Counted from the first letter of the stretch, positions 34,677-43,620 are shown. The stretch is DNA of 64,000 bases from Microbacterium mangrovi (GCF_000802305.1 NZ_JTDK01000006.1:496001-560000), one strand, 5' to 3'. Numbers and translations: made by a program. The notes: generated by a model from the sequence alone, not told the origin.

Positions 34677-35795
34677 TCACACCCGGGTGAGCCCGTGCGG
34701 ACGACGGTTCAGGTCGTCCACGCCGTCGTCGGTGACGACCACGATGTCTTCGATGCGGGCGCCCCACCGGCCCGCGAAGTAGACGCCGGGCTCGATGCTG
34801 AAGGCCATTCCGGGCTGCAGCTCGAGCTCGTTGCCGGCGACGATGTACGGCTCCTCATGCACCGAGAGTCCGATGCCGTGCCCGGTGCGATGCAGGAAGC
34901 GATCGGCGAGCCCCGCGGCCCGGAGGACGTCGCGGGCGGCGGCATCCACGCTCTCGGCGGTCACCCCGGGGCGCACCGCCGCGACCGCCGCGCGCTGCGC
35001 CTGCTCGAGCGCGTCGTACGCCGATCGCACGTCGTCGTGAACGTCGCCGGTCGCGTACGTGCGGGTGCTGTCCGAGTTGTAGCCGAGCGGCACCGGCCCT
35101 CCGATGTCGACGACGACGGTCTCGCCGACGCCGATCACCCGGTCGCTGACCTCGTGGTGCGGGTCCGCGCCGTTCGGCCCGGAGCCGACGATCACGAAAT
35201 CCGCCGCCTCGTGCCCTTCGGCGACGATCGCCGCGGCGATGTCCGCCGCCACCTCCCGCTCGGTCCGGCCGGGGCGCAGCCACTCCGGCACCCGCGCGTG
35301 CACGCGGTCGATGGCGTCGGCGGCCTGCCGCAGAGCGGCGATCTCCGCGGCGTCCTTCTGCATCCGCAGACGTCGCAGCACACCGGTCGCCAGCTCCGGA
35401 GGCGTGCCCGCCGCGGTCGCGAGGGGCACAACGTGCAGCGCCGGGGTGGCCTCGCTGAACCCGAGGCGCAGGCGGCCACGCGCGGTGGTGCCGAGCGCGA
35501 TCGCGTACGGATCGTCGCCGTCCACCCACTCGCGCACCTCCACGCCCATGTCGGCCAGGGCGGAGGAGCGCAGCGCGGCGCGCTCCATCGTCGGAGCGAC
35601 CACGAACGGGTCCCCTCCGGCCGGGACCACCAGCGCGGTGAGCCGTTCGAAGGTCTGCGCGCGCGAGCCCACGAGGTACTGCAGGTCGGGCCCCGGCGCG
35701 ACGATCAGGGCGTCCAGACCCGCCTCGCCCGTCAGCTCCCGGGCGCGGGCGATCCGGCGGAGGTAGACGGATGCGGTGAATCGATCGTCGCTCAT
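34677..35795 (-). CDS. M24 family metallopeptidase (Xaa-Pro peptidase)
   Basis: A 372-residue protein with a creatinase-type N-terminal domain (residues 1-130) and a C-terminal pita-bread metallopeptidase domain. Metal-binding segments are VVDIGGPVPLGYNSDSTRTY (two aspartates), HRTGHGIGLSVHEEPYI (histidine) and SIEPGVYF followed by GARIEDIV (two glutamates), so the active site looks intact. It probably cleaves Xaa-Pro dipeptides or acts as a peptidase on short peptides. The ATG at 35795 is the first in-frame start; CATCAT lies 6 nt upstream and could be a leaderless -10. Confidence 0.9.
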   Translation of the reverse strand: MSDDRFTASVYLRRIARARELTGEAGLDALIVAPGPDLQYLVGSRAQTFERLTALVVPAGGDPFVVAPTMERAALRSSALADMGVEVREWVDGDDPYAIALGTTARGRLRLGFSEATPALHVVPLATAAGTPPELATGVLRRLRMQKDAAEIAALRQAADAIDRVHARVPEWLRPGRTEREVAADIAAAIVAEGHEAADFVIVGSGPNGADPHHEVSDRVIGVGETVVVDIGGPVPLGYNSDSTRTYATGDVHDDVRSAYDALEQAQRAAVAAVRPGVTAESVDAAARDVLRAAGLADRFLHRTGHGIGLSVHEEPYIVAGNELELQPGMAFSIEPGVYFAGRWGARIEDIVVVTDDGVDDLNRRPHGLTRV

Positions 35796-35811
35796 GAAGC
35801 CATGATGCCCG

Positions 35812-36585
35812 TCACGCGGAGCCGATGGGGGATGCCGGTGCGGCCGCCGGGCGAGACGGCACCACGACGGCGTCCCAGCCGCGACCCGAGGCCCACAGCT
35901 GGTGCAGGCCGGTGAGCGTGGCGTCGAGCCCGATCGCGAAGACCACGTCGTGGGGGCGGGCTCGACTGTCGCCGACGGCATCGGCGAACGCCTCGTAGGT
36001 GCGGGCGAGCAGCGGGGACTGCGCCGGATCGTGCGGCGCATACACGTCGTCGGGGCCTGGGGTGTCCAGTGCGGCGCCGAAGATGAACGTCTCCAGGATG
36101 CTCATCGAGGCGATGATGCTCTCCGGCGGCCAGCCCGCCGCGGAGAACCCGCCGACGACCCGCTGGTACATGGCCGAGGTGCGCGGGGCCTGGGCGACCG
36201 GGACGGCCACGATCACCGGGACGAGCTCGGGCTGCTCGCGCAGCCGGCCGAGGTAGCTCCAGGCCCAGCGGGCGAGTGCCTGGCGCAGCGGGACCGACCC
36301 GAACCCGGAGACGTCGAGCCCGGTCACGAACCGCTCCTGGACGGCCGCCAGCACGGCCGCGCGCGACGGCACGTGGTTGTAGAGGGCACTCACGGCGACT
36401 CCGAGGCGGTCCGCGAGCGAGCGCATCGTGAGACCCTCGAGTCCGTCCGCGCGCAGCTGGGCGAGGGCGGCGTCCACGATCCGTTCGCGGTCGATCACCG
36501 CGGTCCGCGGCCGGCCGCGTCCGCGGCCGGGTGGGGGCGAGGTCTTCACCACTCCACGGTACGCGAAAATGAACACGGCCTGCAC
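35812..36585 (-). CDS. TetR family transcriptional regulator
   Basis: A regulator of up to 257 residues. The N-terminal helix-turn-helix covers IVDAALAQLRADGLEGLTMR and SLADRLGVAVSALYNHVPSR (residues 36-75), and a TetR C-terminal ligand domain follows. The start is uncertain: the GTG at 36585 gives an odd hydrophobic leader (VFIFAYRG), whereas GTG codons at 36552 or 36549 give a normal short N-terminus but have poor ribosome binding sites. It is divergent from the putrescine oxidase gene with about 165 bp between, so control of that gene, perhaps in response to a polyamine, is likely. Confidence 0.86.
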   Translation of the reverse strand: MQAVFIFAYRGVVKTSPPPGRGRGRPRTAVIDRERIVDAALAQLRADGLEGLTMRSLADRLGVAVSALYNHVPSRAAVLAAVQERFVTGLDVSGFGSVPLRQALARWAWSYLGRLREQPELVPVIVAVPVAQAPRTSAMYQRVVGGFSAAGWPPESIIASMSILETFIFGAALDTPGPDDVYAPHDPAQSPLLARTYEAFADAVGDSRARPHDVVFAIGLDATLTGLHQLWASGRGWDAVVVPSRPAAAPASPIGSA

Positions 36586-36749
36586 TGCACCGGCCGTATT
36601 CCAGCGGGTCCATCCCAGCTAAATGAACAACGGACTCCGGATGCTGGCCCGGGCCGATGGGTCCTTCCTAGCATCGAGGGGCACCGCCGCAGGCGCGATG
36701 AGGCACCCCGACGAGCGGGCCCCGGCCTGCACCGTCGAAAGGACACCTC

Positions 36750-38174
36750 GTGAACGACCTCACCCCCGCCGCGGCGACCGACGTTGCCGCCCCCGCCGTG
36801 CTGCAGCGCGACGTGGTGGTGATCGGCGCCGGGATCAGCGGCCTCATGGCCGCGCGGCGCCTGGTCGAAGCCGGGCACAGCGTCGCCGTCCTCGAAGCGC
36901 GGGACCGCGTCGGCGGCCGCACCTGGTCGGACACCGTCGACGGCGAGTTCTTCGAGATCGGCGGCCAGTGGGTCTCGTCCGATCAGGACGCTCTGATCGC
37001 CCTGCTCAAGGAGCTCGGCAAGGAGACCTACTCGCGCTACCGCGACGGCAACTCGGTGTACATCACGCGGGACGGCGTCCGGCACGAGTTCCGCGGGGAC
37101 TTCCCGGTCAGCGCCGAGACGCTCGCCGAGATCGACAAGCTCGTCACGGCCCTCGACGCCCTCGCCGCCGAGATCGACGCCGCCGAGCCGTGGCGGCACC
37201 CGCGCGCCGCCGAGCTCGACAACATCCAGTTCAGCTCGTGGCTGGCATCCCTCACCGACGACGACGAGGCGGCGCGCATCGTCGACCACTACATCGCGGC
37301 GGGGATGCTCACCAAGCCGTCGCAGACGTTCTCGGTGCTGCAGGCGATGCTCATGGTCGCGTCGGCCGAGAAGTTCGAGCATCTCATCGACGAAGGCATC
37401 CTGCTCGATGAGCGCGTCGTGGGCGGAATGCAGTCGGTCTCGCAGCAGATCGCCGACGAACTCGGTCCCGACGTCGTGCACCTGTCGACGCCCGTCCGGC
37501 ACGTGGAGTGGTCGGATGCCGGCGACGGCCGGCCGGCATCCGTGACCGCGCACGGCGAACGGGTGACCGTCAGCGCCCGCTATGCGGTGCTCGCGGTTCC
37601 GCCGAACCTGTACTCCACCATCGAGTACACGCCCGCACTCCCCCGCATGCGCCAGATCGCGCACCAGCACCAGTCGATGGGACTCGTGATCAAGGCGCAG
37701 GCCGTCTACGAGACGCCGTTCTGGCGCGAGCGCGGGCTCTCCGGCACCGGTTTCGCCTCACACGAGCGCGTCTGCGAGGTGTACGACAACACCCTTCACG
37801 GCAGCGACCACGGCACGCTCGTCGGCTTCATCGTGAGCGAGCGCGCCGACCAGACCTGGGCCCTCCCGGAGGCGGAGCGCAAGCAGGCCGTGCTGGAGTC
37901 GTTCGCCGCCTACTTCGGCGAGGATGCCCGGCATCCGATCGCGTTCTACCTGTCCGACTGGGGCAGCGAGGAGTACACCCGCGGCGCGTACGCCGCCAGC
38001 TGGGAGCTCGGTGGCCTCAGTCGGTGGGGCCACCTGCAGAACGAGCCGGTCGGCCCGCTGTTCTTCGCCAGCTCCGACATCCAGGGCGCCGGCTACCTGC
38101 ACGTCGACGGCGGGGTGCGCATCGGCAGCGACACCGCCGCCCGCATCAGCGCCGGTCTGCGCGCCGACGGGTGA
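36750..38174 (+). CDS. puo: Flavin amine oxidase, putrescine oxidase-like
   Basis: A 474-residue FAD-dependent amine oxidase. The dinucleotide-binding motif VVIGAGISGLMAARRL is at residues 24-39, followed by the flavin GGRTWSDT and FEIGGQWVSSDQ segments. HQHQSMGLVIKAQAVYETPF and YLSDWGSEEYTRGAY follow. The whole chain closely matches my memory of actinobacterial putrescine oxidases, which convert putrescine to 4-aminobutanal, ammonia and hydrogen peroxide. The GTG start has a GAAAGGA site. It lies opposite a TetR gene. The substrate is a family-based inference; the symbol is tentative. Confidence 0.85.
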   Translation: MNDLTPAAATDVAAPAVLQRDVVVIGAGISGLMAARRLVEAGHSVAVLEARDRVGGRTWSDTVDGEFFEIGGQWVSSDQDALIALLKELGKETYSRYRDGNSVYITRDGVRHEFRGDFPVSAETLAEIDKLVTALDALAAEIDAAEPWRHPRAAELDNIQFSSWLASLTDDDEAARIVDHYIAAGMLTKPSQTFSVLQAMLMVASAEKFEHLIDEGILLDERVVGGMQSVSQQIADELGPDVVHLSTPVRHVEWSDAGDGRPASVTAHGERVTVSARYAVLAVPPNLYSTIEYTPALPRMRQIAHQHQSMGLVIKAQAVYETPFWRERGLSGTGFASHERVCEVYDNTLHGSDHGTLVGFIVSERADQTWALPEAERKQAVLESFAAYFGEDARHPIAFYLSDWGSEEYTRGAYAASWELGGLSRWGHLQNEPVGPLFFASSDIQGAGYLHVDGGVRIGSDTAARISAGLRADG

Positions 38175-38202
38175 CCGTCGGGCCGGGCCCTCGTTCATGA
38201 CA

Positions 38203-38208
38203 TAGTCT
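38203..38208 (+). promoter_or_regulatory. -10 element for leaderless SLC13 gene
   Basis: TAGTCT lies 7 nt upstream of the GTG at 38216. Confidence 0.45.
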
Positions 38209-38215
38209 GAGCCAC

Positions 38216-39781
38216 GTGGACCCGGTCGTCGCCACACTGGTGGTCCTCGCGCTGGCGGTACTCGCGTTCATGAGCAACCGGGTCCCGCTCGGTGTCGTGG
38301 CCATCGGGGTTTCGCTCGCGCTGTTCTTCACGGGTGTGCTGACGTTGCCGCAGGCACTCGCGGGGTTCGGCGACCCGACGGTCATCTTCATCGCCGCCCT
38401 CTTCATCGTGAGTGAATCGCTGGATGCCTCGGGCGTCACTGTCTGGGCCGCGCAGAAGGTCATCGGGCGCGCCGGGACGAAGCGGTCGTCGCTCCTCATC
38501 GCGATCTCGCTGCTCGTCGCACTCGTCACGGCCGTCATCAGCATCAATGCGGCAGTCGCCGCGCTGCTGCCGCTCGTGGTGGTCGTCGCAGCACGCGCTC
38601 GCATCTCGTCGTCACAGCTGCTCATCCCCCTGGCGTTCGCGGCGCATGCCGGGTCGCTCCTGCTCCTGACCGGCACCCCGGTGAACATCATCGTCTCCGA
38701 GATGGCGGCGGAGCACGGCGGGCGCGACTTCGGCTTCTTCGAGTTCGCACTCGCCGGACTGCCGCTGCTCGTCGGGACGGTCGTCATCATGCTGCTCTTC
38801 GGGCGGCACCTCCTGCCCGATCGCGCCGGTGCACTCATGCCCACCGACCTCGCGCGCCACGCGCGTGTCTTGCGCGACCAATACGCGCTGAGCCTCGACA
38901 CGGGCGCGCTCCTGAATCCGACGACCGGGGTCACCGAGGTCGTGGTCGCGCCGCGCTCGCCGCTCATCGGCGAGCGGCTGTGCCCCGGGATGACGACTCC
39001 CGCCGGCGACCTCGTCGTGCTCGCCGCCCGCCGCGGCGACGACCAGCTGAAGGGTCAGGAGTTCACTGTGCAAGCGGGAGATGCCCTTCTTCTGCAGGGC
39101 ACCTGGGACGATCTCACGCGCCGGACGGATGAGCCCGGAGTGCTCGTCGTCGACACTCCGCCCGCACGGCTTCGCCGATCGGTCCCGCTCGGTCGTGGAG
39201 CGACGCGTTCCCTCGTCGTGCTCGGGATCATGGTCGTACTCCTCGCGACGGGGCTCCTCCCACCCGCGGTCGTCGCACTGCTGGCAGCCTGCGCGCTCGT
39301 GCTCACACGGGCGGTCTCGGTGCCACAGGCCTATCACTCGATCTCCTGGACCACGGTCATCCTCATCGCCGGCATGATCCCGCTCTCGACGGCCTTCACC
39401 GAGACGGGAACCGCCGACCTGGTGGCGCGCGGCCTGTTGTCCGCGATCGCCGGAGCGGGCCCAACCGTGGCGCTGCTGGCCCTGTGCATCCTCACGATCG
39501 CGCTGGGGCAGCTCATCAGCAATGTCGCGACTGTGCTGATCATCGCGCCCATCGCGCTCGCGGTGGCGGACGAGCTCCATGCGTCGGTGACGCCGTTCAT
39601 GATGGCGCTGACGGTGGCCGGGACCGCCGCGTTCCTGACGCCGATCGCCACGCCGGCGAACCTCATGGTGATGGAGCCCGGCGGGTACCGGTTCGGTGAC
39701 TACTGGAAGCTGGGTCTCCCCTTGGCCCTGTTCTTCCTCGCCTTCGCGGTTCTGGTCGTGCCGCTCATCTGGCCGTTCTGA
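38216..39781 (+). CDS. SLC13-type anion/sodium permease with RCK_C domain
   Basis: A 521-residue inner-membrane protein of the SLC13/DASS-like family. About ten helices are split by a cytoplasmic insert (residues 235-315: VTEVVVAPRSPLIGERLCPG to GDALLLQGTWDDL) that matches an RCK_C/TrkA_C regulatory domain. The first helical half has GDPTVIFIAALFIVSESLDA, and the second half has the paired TATPANLMVMEPGGYRFGDYWK-type segment. It probably imports sulfate or a dicarboxylate. The gene ends in a strong terminator shared with tRNA-Ala. Confidence 0.87.
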   Translation: MDPVVATLVVLALAVLAFMSNRVPLGVVAIGVSLALFFTGVLTLPQALAGFGDPTVIFIAALFIVSESLDASGVTVWAAQKVIGRAGTKRSSLLIAISLLVALVTAVISINAAVAALLPLVVVVAARARISSSQLLIPLAFAAHAGSLLLLTGTPVNIIVSEMAAEHGGRDFGFFEFALAGLPLLVGTVVIMLLFGRHLLPDRAGALMPTDLARHARVLRDQYALSLDTGALLNPTTGVTEVVVAPRSPLIGERLCPGMTTPAGDLVVLAARRGDDQLKGQEFTVQAGDALLLQGTWDDLTRRTDEPGVLVVDTPPARLRRSVPLGRGATRSLVVLGIMVVLLATGLLPPAVVALLAACALVLTRAVSVPQAYHSISWTTVILIAGMIPLSTAFTETGTADLVARGLLSAIAGAGPTVALLALCILTIALGQLISNVATVLIIAPIALAVADELHASVTPFMMALTVAGTAAFLTPIATPANLMVMEPGGYRFGDYWKLGLPLALFFLAFAVLVVPLIWPF

Positions 39782-39813
39782 CGCCGGACGAACCGGTACC
39801 GAGGACAGAAAGC

Positions 39814-39860
39814 AAACGCCCGGTCGGCACACTTTCGTGCGGCTGACCGGGCGTTTCTTT
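39814..39860. terminator. Bidirectional terminator between SLC13 gene and tRNA-Ala
   Basis: The stem arms AAACGCCCGGTC (39814-39825) and GACCGGGCGTTT (39845-39856) are perfect, with an inner GCAC/GTGC stem, and CTTT follows on the plus strand. On the minus strand the same structure lies just downstream of the tRNA. Confidence 0.85.
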
Positions 39861-39935
39861 GGTGGACCTGAGGGGATTCGAACCCCTGACCTCTTCATTG
39901 CGAACGAAGCGCGCTACCAACTGCGCCACAGGCCC
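39860..39935 (-). tRNA. tRNA-Ala (anticodon CGC)
   Basis: A 76-nt cloverleaf on the minus strand that includes the encoded CCA end. The acceptor stem pairs GGGCCTG with CAGGTCC, the anticodon loop is TTCGCAA (anticodon CGC, reading GCG), and the T-arm loop is TTCGAAT. Confidence 0.95.
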
Positions 39936-39983
39936 TTGAACCTCAATGAGCCTATCACGGCTCGACGGGCCCTCCGGACACGG

Positions 39984-40973
39984 TCAGCCGGCCGCGCGCT
40001 TCTGCAGGAGTTCGCGGCAGTGCGCCTCGATCGCCGCGTCGTCGAGCGTGCCGGCCGGCGCCTGCCGGATCGAGTCGATCGCCACCGGACGCTGCTGCTC
40101 GGCGCGCTCACGCATCGCCTCTTCGAGTGCGGCCTGACGAAGCCGTTCCCGGGCATCCGCCTCGTCGAGCACGGCGGACGCCTGCGAGCCCTGCGAGGCC
40201 GTCAGCGGCTTCGGCAGCGTGCGCGGCGACCAGGCGCGCTCATCGACGAGCGAGACGTCCTGCACCGGGGCCGGCTCGCGGGTCGCGACGGACGGAGCCG
40301 CCATCTGCGGAGCCGGGCGCCGGGCCCGCAGGTGCGCGACGCGCACCCCCAGCCACAGCGTGCTGCCCACGATTGCCGCCGCGATCCACAGCAGCAGCGC
40401 GGAACCGGTCGCCACGAGGCTCCACAGCCCGAGCCCGGCGCAGACGAGGGCGAGGACCCACAGCGACAGCACGAGCGTGCGGGCACGCATCCGGGCGCGC
40501 GCGCGGCGCGCCTCCGGACGAGCAGACGCCGCCGCCCGCTGCACGCGTGCCCGTTCGAGGCCGATGAGCTCGCGTTCGCGCTGGGCCCGTTCGTTCTCGA
40601 TCAGGGCCTGCCGGGCGATCGCGTCGCGTTCGGCCTGCGACCGCTTCGCGTGGGCGTCGCGCTCGGCCTGGGCGCGCTGCGCGGCGCGGTCCACCTCTGC
40701 CTGGGCCTTCTTGGCCTCGGCCTCGCGCGCGGCCTGCGCCCGCCGCGCGGCACGCTGCTGCACGAACGCCGTGCGGGTGTTCAGTTCGAAGGTGACCTCG
40801 TCCGGCGTCTCACTCGTCTCGGCGAGCACGCGCAGCGCCTGGTTGAGGCGCAGGGCATTGCGCTCCGCGGTCAGGTACTGATGCCGGCGGACCCAGGACG
40901 GCAGCAGATACAGCAGCCACAACGCGACGGCGACGAGAATGATCACTCCCCCGCCAAGTACTTGCCCACCCAT
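39984..40973 (-). CDS. Membrane protein with coiled coil, unknown function
   Basis: A 329-residue protein I do not recognise by function. It has an N-terminal membrane helix (VLGGGVIILVAVALWLLYLL, residues 4-23), then a long Ala/Arg/Glu-rich coiled coil (residues 75-160). Two closely spaced helices follow (LVLSLWVLALVCAGLGLW and ALLLWIAAAIVGSTLWLGV, near residues 170-210), then a polar C-terminus. Similar proteins are common in Microbacteriaceae and may be envelope-associated scaffolds. I chose the ATG at 40973 because a TACCGT -10 lies 6 nt upstream, and the longer open frame has no plausible start. Confidence 0.75.
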   Translation of the reverse strand: MGGQVLGGGVIILVAVALWLLYLLPSWVRRHQYLTAERNALRLNQALRVLAETSETPDEVTFELNTRTAFVQQRAARRAQAAREAEAKKAQAEVDRAAQRAQAERDAHAKRSQAERDAIARQALIENERAQRERELIGLERARVQRAAASARPEARRARARMRARTLVLSLWVLALVCAGLGLWSLVATGSALLLWIAAAIVGSTLWLGVRVAHLRARRPAPQMAAPSVATREPAPVQDVSLVDERAWSPRTLPKPLTASQGSQASAVLDEADARERLRQAALEEAMRERAEQQRPVAIDSIRQAPAGTLDDAAIEAHCRELLQKRAAG

Positions 40974-40979
40974 GCATCC

Positions 40980-40985
40980 ACGGTA
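40980..40985 (-). promoter_or_regulatory. -10 element for leaderless coiled-coil gene
   Basis: TACCGT on the minus strand lies 6 nt upstream of the ATG at 40973. Confidence 0.4.
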
Positions 40986-41049
40986 GGCCAGGTCAACAGC
41001 TGGTTCCGACGATCTCCGGCGTGTCGGAGTCTCGACTTCAAGATGAAGT

Positions 41050-41688
41050 TCAGTTTTCGTCGTTCTGATCGCGATCCGAGGGTGGAATCGTCGCGGCATC
41101 CTCGGGCGCGCGTCCGGCGAGCCAGCGCTGCAGAACCCCCTCGTAGACGTCTTCGCGCACGAGCGCGAACGCATAGTGGTCGCGCCAGTCGCCGTCGATG
41201 TGGATGTAGCGGCGACGGAGTCCCTCGTAGCGGAAGCCCAGCTTCTGCACGACGCGCAGACTCGCCTTGTTCTCGGGCCGGATGCAGATCTCCATGCGGT
41301 GGATGCGCAGCTCGCGGAAGCAGATGTCGGTGGCCAGCGCCACCGCGATCGGCGTGATGTTGCGCCCCGCGAACCGTTCGCTCACCCAGTAGCCGATGGT
41401 CGCCGACGCGAGCGAGCCGCGGGCGATGCCCCACACGTTGAGCTGCCCGACGACCTCGCCGTCCCACTCCATGACGAACGGGACGCCGACCCCGTCGCGG
41501 TACTGCTGCAGCAGGCGGCGGATCCCCAGGCGCATGTCGAACGAGACGGGACCGTCGGGACTCGTGGCCTCCCACGGCCGCAGCCAGTTGCGATTGGCCA
41601 TCAGCTCGTGCTGCAGGACGCGGGCATCCTTCGACTTGATCAGCCGGATGCTCACGTTCCCGTGCGACTGGGGCGCCGCCAGATCCAC
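41050..41688 (-). CDS. GNAT family N-acetyltransferase (RimJ-like)
   Basis: A 212-residue acetyltransferase of the RimJ/RimL group. It has the N-terminal NVSIRLIKSKDARVLQ strand-helix, VGQLNVWGIARGSLASATIGYWV strands, the acetyl-CoA loop FAGRNITPIAVALAT (Q/RxxGxG/A-like) and the late ENKASLRVVQKLGFRYEG. It probably acetylates a protein N-terminus or ribosomal protein. I chose the GTG at 41688 because GAGAGGA lies 5 nt upstream; the longer frame would overlap galU by 31 nt. It follows galU on the same strand with a 17-bp gap, so it is likely in the same operon. Confidence 0.88.
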   Translation of the reverse strand: MDLAAPQSHGNVSIRLIKSKDARVLQHELMANRNWLRPWEATSPDGPVSFDMRLGIRRLLQQYRDGVGVPFVMEWDGEVVGQLNVWGIARGSLASATIGYWVSERFAGRNITPIAVALATDICFRELRIHRMEICIRPENKASLRVVQKLGFRYEGLRRRYIHIDGDWRDHYAFALVREDVYEGVLQRWLAGRAPEDAATIPPSDRDQNDEN

Positions 41689-41705
41689 GTCTTCCTCTCG
41701 GGTGG

Positions 41706-42590
41706 TCAGAGTTCGGACGCGAAGTCGCGCAGCCACGGGCGCAGCTCGTCGCTCAGGTCGTCGCGGTCGACCGCCATCTGCAGGATGGCCTTGATGTAGC
41801 CGACCTTGTCGCCGGTGTCGTACCGGCGGCCGCGGAAGACCACGCCGTAGACGCCCTGCTCGGGGTCGGCGGCGATCACCTGCAGCGCGTCGGTCAGCTG
41901 GATCTCGCCGCCCTTGCCCGGCTGGGTGTGCTCGAGGACGTCGAAGACCGCCGGGTTGAGCACGTAGCGGCCGATGATGGCGAGGTTGGACGGGGCGTCC
42001 TCGGCCTTGGGCTTCTCGACCAGGCCGACCACCTTGACGACGTCCTCTTCGTCGGTGTGCTCGACCTCGGCCACGCCGTAGAGGTGGATGTGCTCGGGGT
42101 CCACCTCCATGAGGGCGATGACGGTCGCACCGTGGCGGTCGTACTCCGAGAGCATGCGGGTGAGCAGCGGGTCGCGCGCGTCGATGAGGTCGTCGCCCAG
42201 CATGACCGCGAACGGGTGGTCGCTGACGTGCCGCTTGGCGCGCAGCACGGCGTGGCCGAGCCCCTTCGGCTCGCCCTGGCGCAGCGTGTAGATGTCGGCG
42301 AGGTCGCTCGCCCGGCGCACGGACTCGAGACGCGCGTCGTCGCCCTTGTTGCGGAGGTTGAGCTCGAGCTCCGGCACCGAGTCGAAGTGGTTCGCGATGT
42401 TCGCCTTGTTGCGACCGGTGATGATGAGCACGTCGTCGATGCCGGCATCCACGGCTTCTTCGACCACGTACTGGATCGCCGGCTTATCGACGACCGGCAG
42501 CATCTCCTTGGGCATCGCCTTCGTGGCCGGAAGGAAGCGCGTGCCGAGGCCGGCCGCGGGGATCACCGCTTTGAAGGGCTTGTGAGACAT
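41706..42590 (-). CDS. galU: UTP-glucose-1-phosphate uridylyltransferase
   Basis: A 294-residue cytoplasmic nucleotidyltransferase that makes UDP-glucose from UTP and glucose-1-phosphate for cell-wall and glycan synthesis. Hallmarks are AVIPAAGLGTRFLPATKAMPK at the N-terminus, VDKPAIQYVVEEA, MLGDDLIDA (metal-binding aspartate) and GLVEKPKAEDAPSNLAIIGRY-type sugar-binding region. Length is normal. The promoter is leaderless in form and lies head to head with that of the folate gene. Confidence 0.96.
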   Translation of the reverse strand: MSHKPFKAVIPAAGLGTRFLPATKAMPKEMLPVVDKPAIQYVVEEAVDAGIDDVLIITGRNKANIANHFDSVPELELNLRNKGDDARLESVRRASDLADIYTLRQGEPKGLGHAVLRAKRHVSDHPFAVMLGDDLIDARDPLLTRMLSEYDRHGATVIALMEVDPEHIHLYGVAEVEHTDEEDVVKVVGLVEKPKAEDAPSNLAIIGRYVLNPAVFDVLEHTQPGKGGEIQLTDALQVIAADPEQGVYGVVFRGRRYDTGDKVGYIKAILQMAVDRDDLSDELRPWLRDFASEL

Positions 42591-42596
42591 GAGCCC

Positions 42597-42602
42597 ATGC
42601 TA
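42597..42602 (-). promoter_or_regulatory. -10 element for leaderless galU
   Basis: TAGCAT on the minus strand lies 6 nt upstream of the ATG at 42590. Confidence 0.45.
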
Positions 42603-42642
42603 TCGACCGAGGAGGACTCCGCCGCGCTCTCGGCCCCTCCTT

Positions 42643-42648
42643 TAGACT
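42643..42648 (+). promoter_or_regulatory. -10 element for leaderless 5-formyl-THF cyclo-ligase gene
   Basis: TAGACT lies 7 nt upstream of the ATG at 42656. Confidence 0.45.
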
Positions 42649-42655
42649 CGACAGC

Positions 42656-43252
42656 ATGTCCGACGCGATCCAGGCAGACAAGCGCGCCCTGCGCGCCGAG
42701 CTGCGCGAGCGGCGCAGCGTGATGTCCGAGAACGCGCGGGATGCCGCGGCCCGCGGCATCCACGAGCAGCTCGAACACCTGGTGGAGCAGCACGGCGCCC
42801 GATCGGTGTCGTGCTACCTGTCGACCTCGACCGAACCGGGCACCCGCGCGTTCATCGACGCGGCACTGGCCCGCGGCATCCGCGTGCTCCTTCCGATCAG
42901 CCGCACCGACGGGCTGCTGGACTGGGCCGTCGCCGTCCCCGGCGGTGACGTGGTCGAAGGCATCCTGGGCATCGACGAGCCCACCGGCGATCTGCTCGGG
43001 CCGATCGCCGTGAACGACGTCGACCTCATGATCATCCCCGCGGCGGCGGTCGACGCCGCCGGCATGCGGATGGGCTGGGGGCGCGGATACTTCGACAAGA
43101 CCCTCGGATCGATGGCCCGCCGCCCGCCGGTGTACGCCGTCGTCTACGACTCCGAACTGCTCGACGAGGTGCCCGCCGACGAGCTCGACCAGCCGGTCAC
43201 CGGCGTCGTCACCCCGACCCGCATCGTGTCCCTCGCGCCGAGCCGGCGCTGA
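42656..43252 (+). CDS. 5-formyltetrahydrofolate cyclo-ligase
   Basis: A 198-residue ATP-dependent enzyme that returns 5-formyl-tetrahydrofolate to 5,10-methenyl-tetrahydrofolate. Family features are the N-terminal KRALRAELRERR (residues 9-20), LSTSTEPGTRAFIDAAL, PAAAVDAAGMRMGWGRGYFDKTL (ATP and Mg site, near residue 130) and the C-terminal VVTPTRIV. It probably forms an operon with the FmdB-type gene that starts 14 bp later and perhaps mscL. Confidence 0.94.
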   Translation: MSDAIQADKRALRAELRERRSVMSENARDAAARGIHEQLEHLVEQHGARSVSCYLSTSTEPGTRAFIDAALARGIRVLLPISRTDGLLDWAVAVPGGDVVEGILGIDEPTGDLLGPIAVNDVDLMIIPAAAVDAAGMRMGWGRGYFDKTLGSMARRPPVYAVVYDSELLDEVPADELDQPVTGVVTPTRIVSLAPSRR

Positions 43253-43266
43253 TCCGAAAGGCCTCC

Positions 43267-43560
43267 ATGCCGACCTACGCCTACGCCTGCAAGCAGTGCG
43301 GCCACCGTTTCGACCAGGTCCAGTCGTTCTCCGACCCGACCCTCACCGAGTGCCCCGTCTGCGGCGGCGCGCTCCGCAAGGAGTACGGCTCGATCGGCGT
43401 CACCTTCAACGGCAGCGGGTTCTACCGCACCGACTCGCGTGCCGGCGCCGCGAAGCCCGCGGCGGGCAAGACGGAGTCGTCTTCCTCGTCTTCGTCGTCC
43501 TCGTCTTCGTCATCGGGCTCGTCGGCCTCCGGCACTTCCTCCACGCCCGCCGCCTCCTGA
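43267..43560 (+). CDS. FmdB family zinc-ribbon protein
   Basis: A 97-residue regulatory-type zinc ribbon. The metal site is formed by CKQCG (residues 8-12) and CPVCGG (residues 34-39). After residue 65 the chain becomes low-complexity, with thirteen consecutive serines (about 43468-43511) and a Ser/Gly/Thr/Ala tail that is probably disordered. A GAAAGG site precedes the ATG. It lies between the folate enzyme gene and mscL, an order that is common in actinobacteria. The function of FmdB proteins is poorly known. Confidence 0.9.
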   Translation: MPTYAYACKQCGHRFDQVQSFSDPTLTECPVCGGALRKEYGSIGVTFNGSGFYRTDSRAGAAKPAAGKTESSSSSSSSSSSSSGSSASGTSSTPAAS

Positions 43561-43620
43561 CCCGGTAGCCTTTCGGTCGCGGCCGACCGGTCGCATCCGG
43601 AACCTCCAGGAGGAAAACCC

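Noticed and set aside
39860..39935. tRNA-Ala as attachment site of an integrated element
   Set aside because: No integrase, direct repeat of the tRNA end or change in gene character is seen on either side.
43468..43511. Run of thirteen serine codons in the FmdB-type gene as a possible phase-variable repeat
   Set aside because: The codons are a mixture of TCG, TCC, TCT and TCA, not a pure short repeat, so slippage is unlikely; a disordered tail is simpler.
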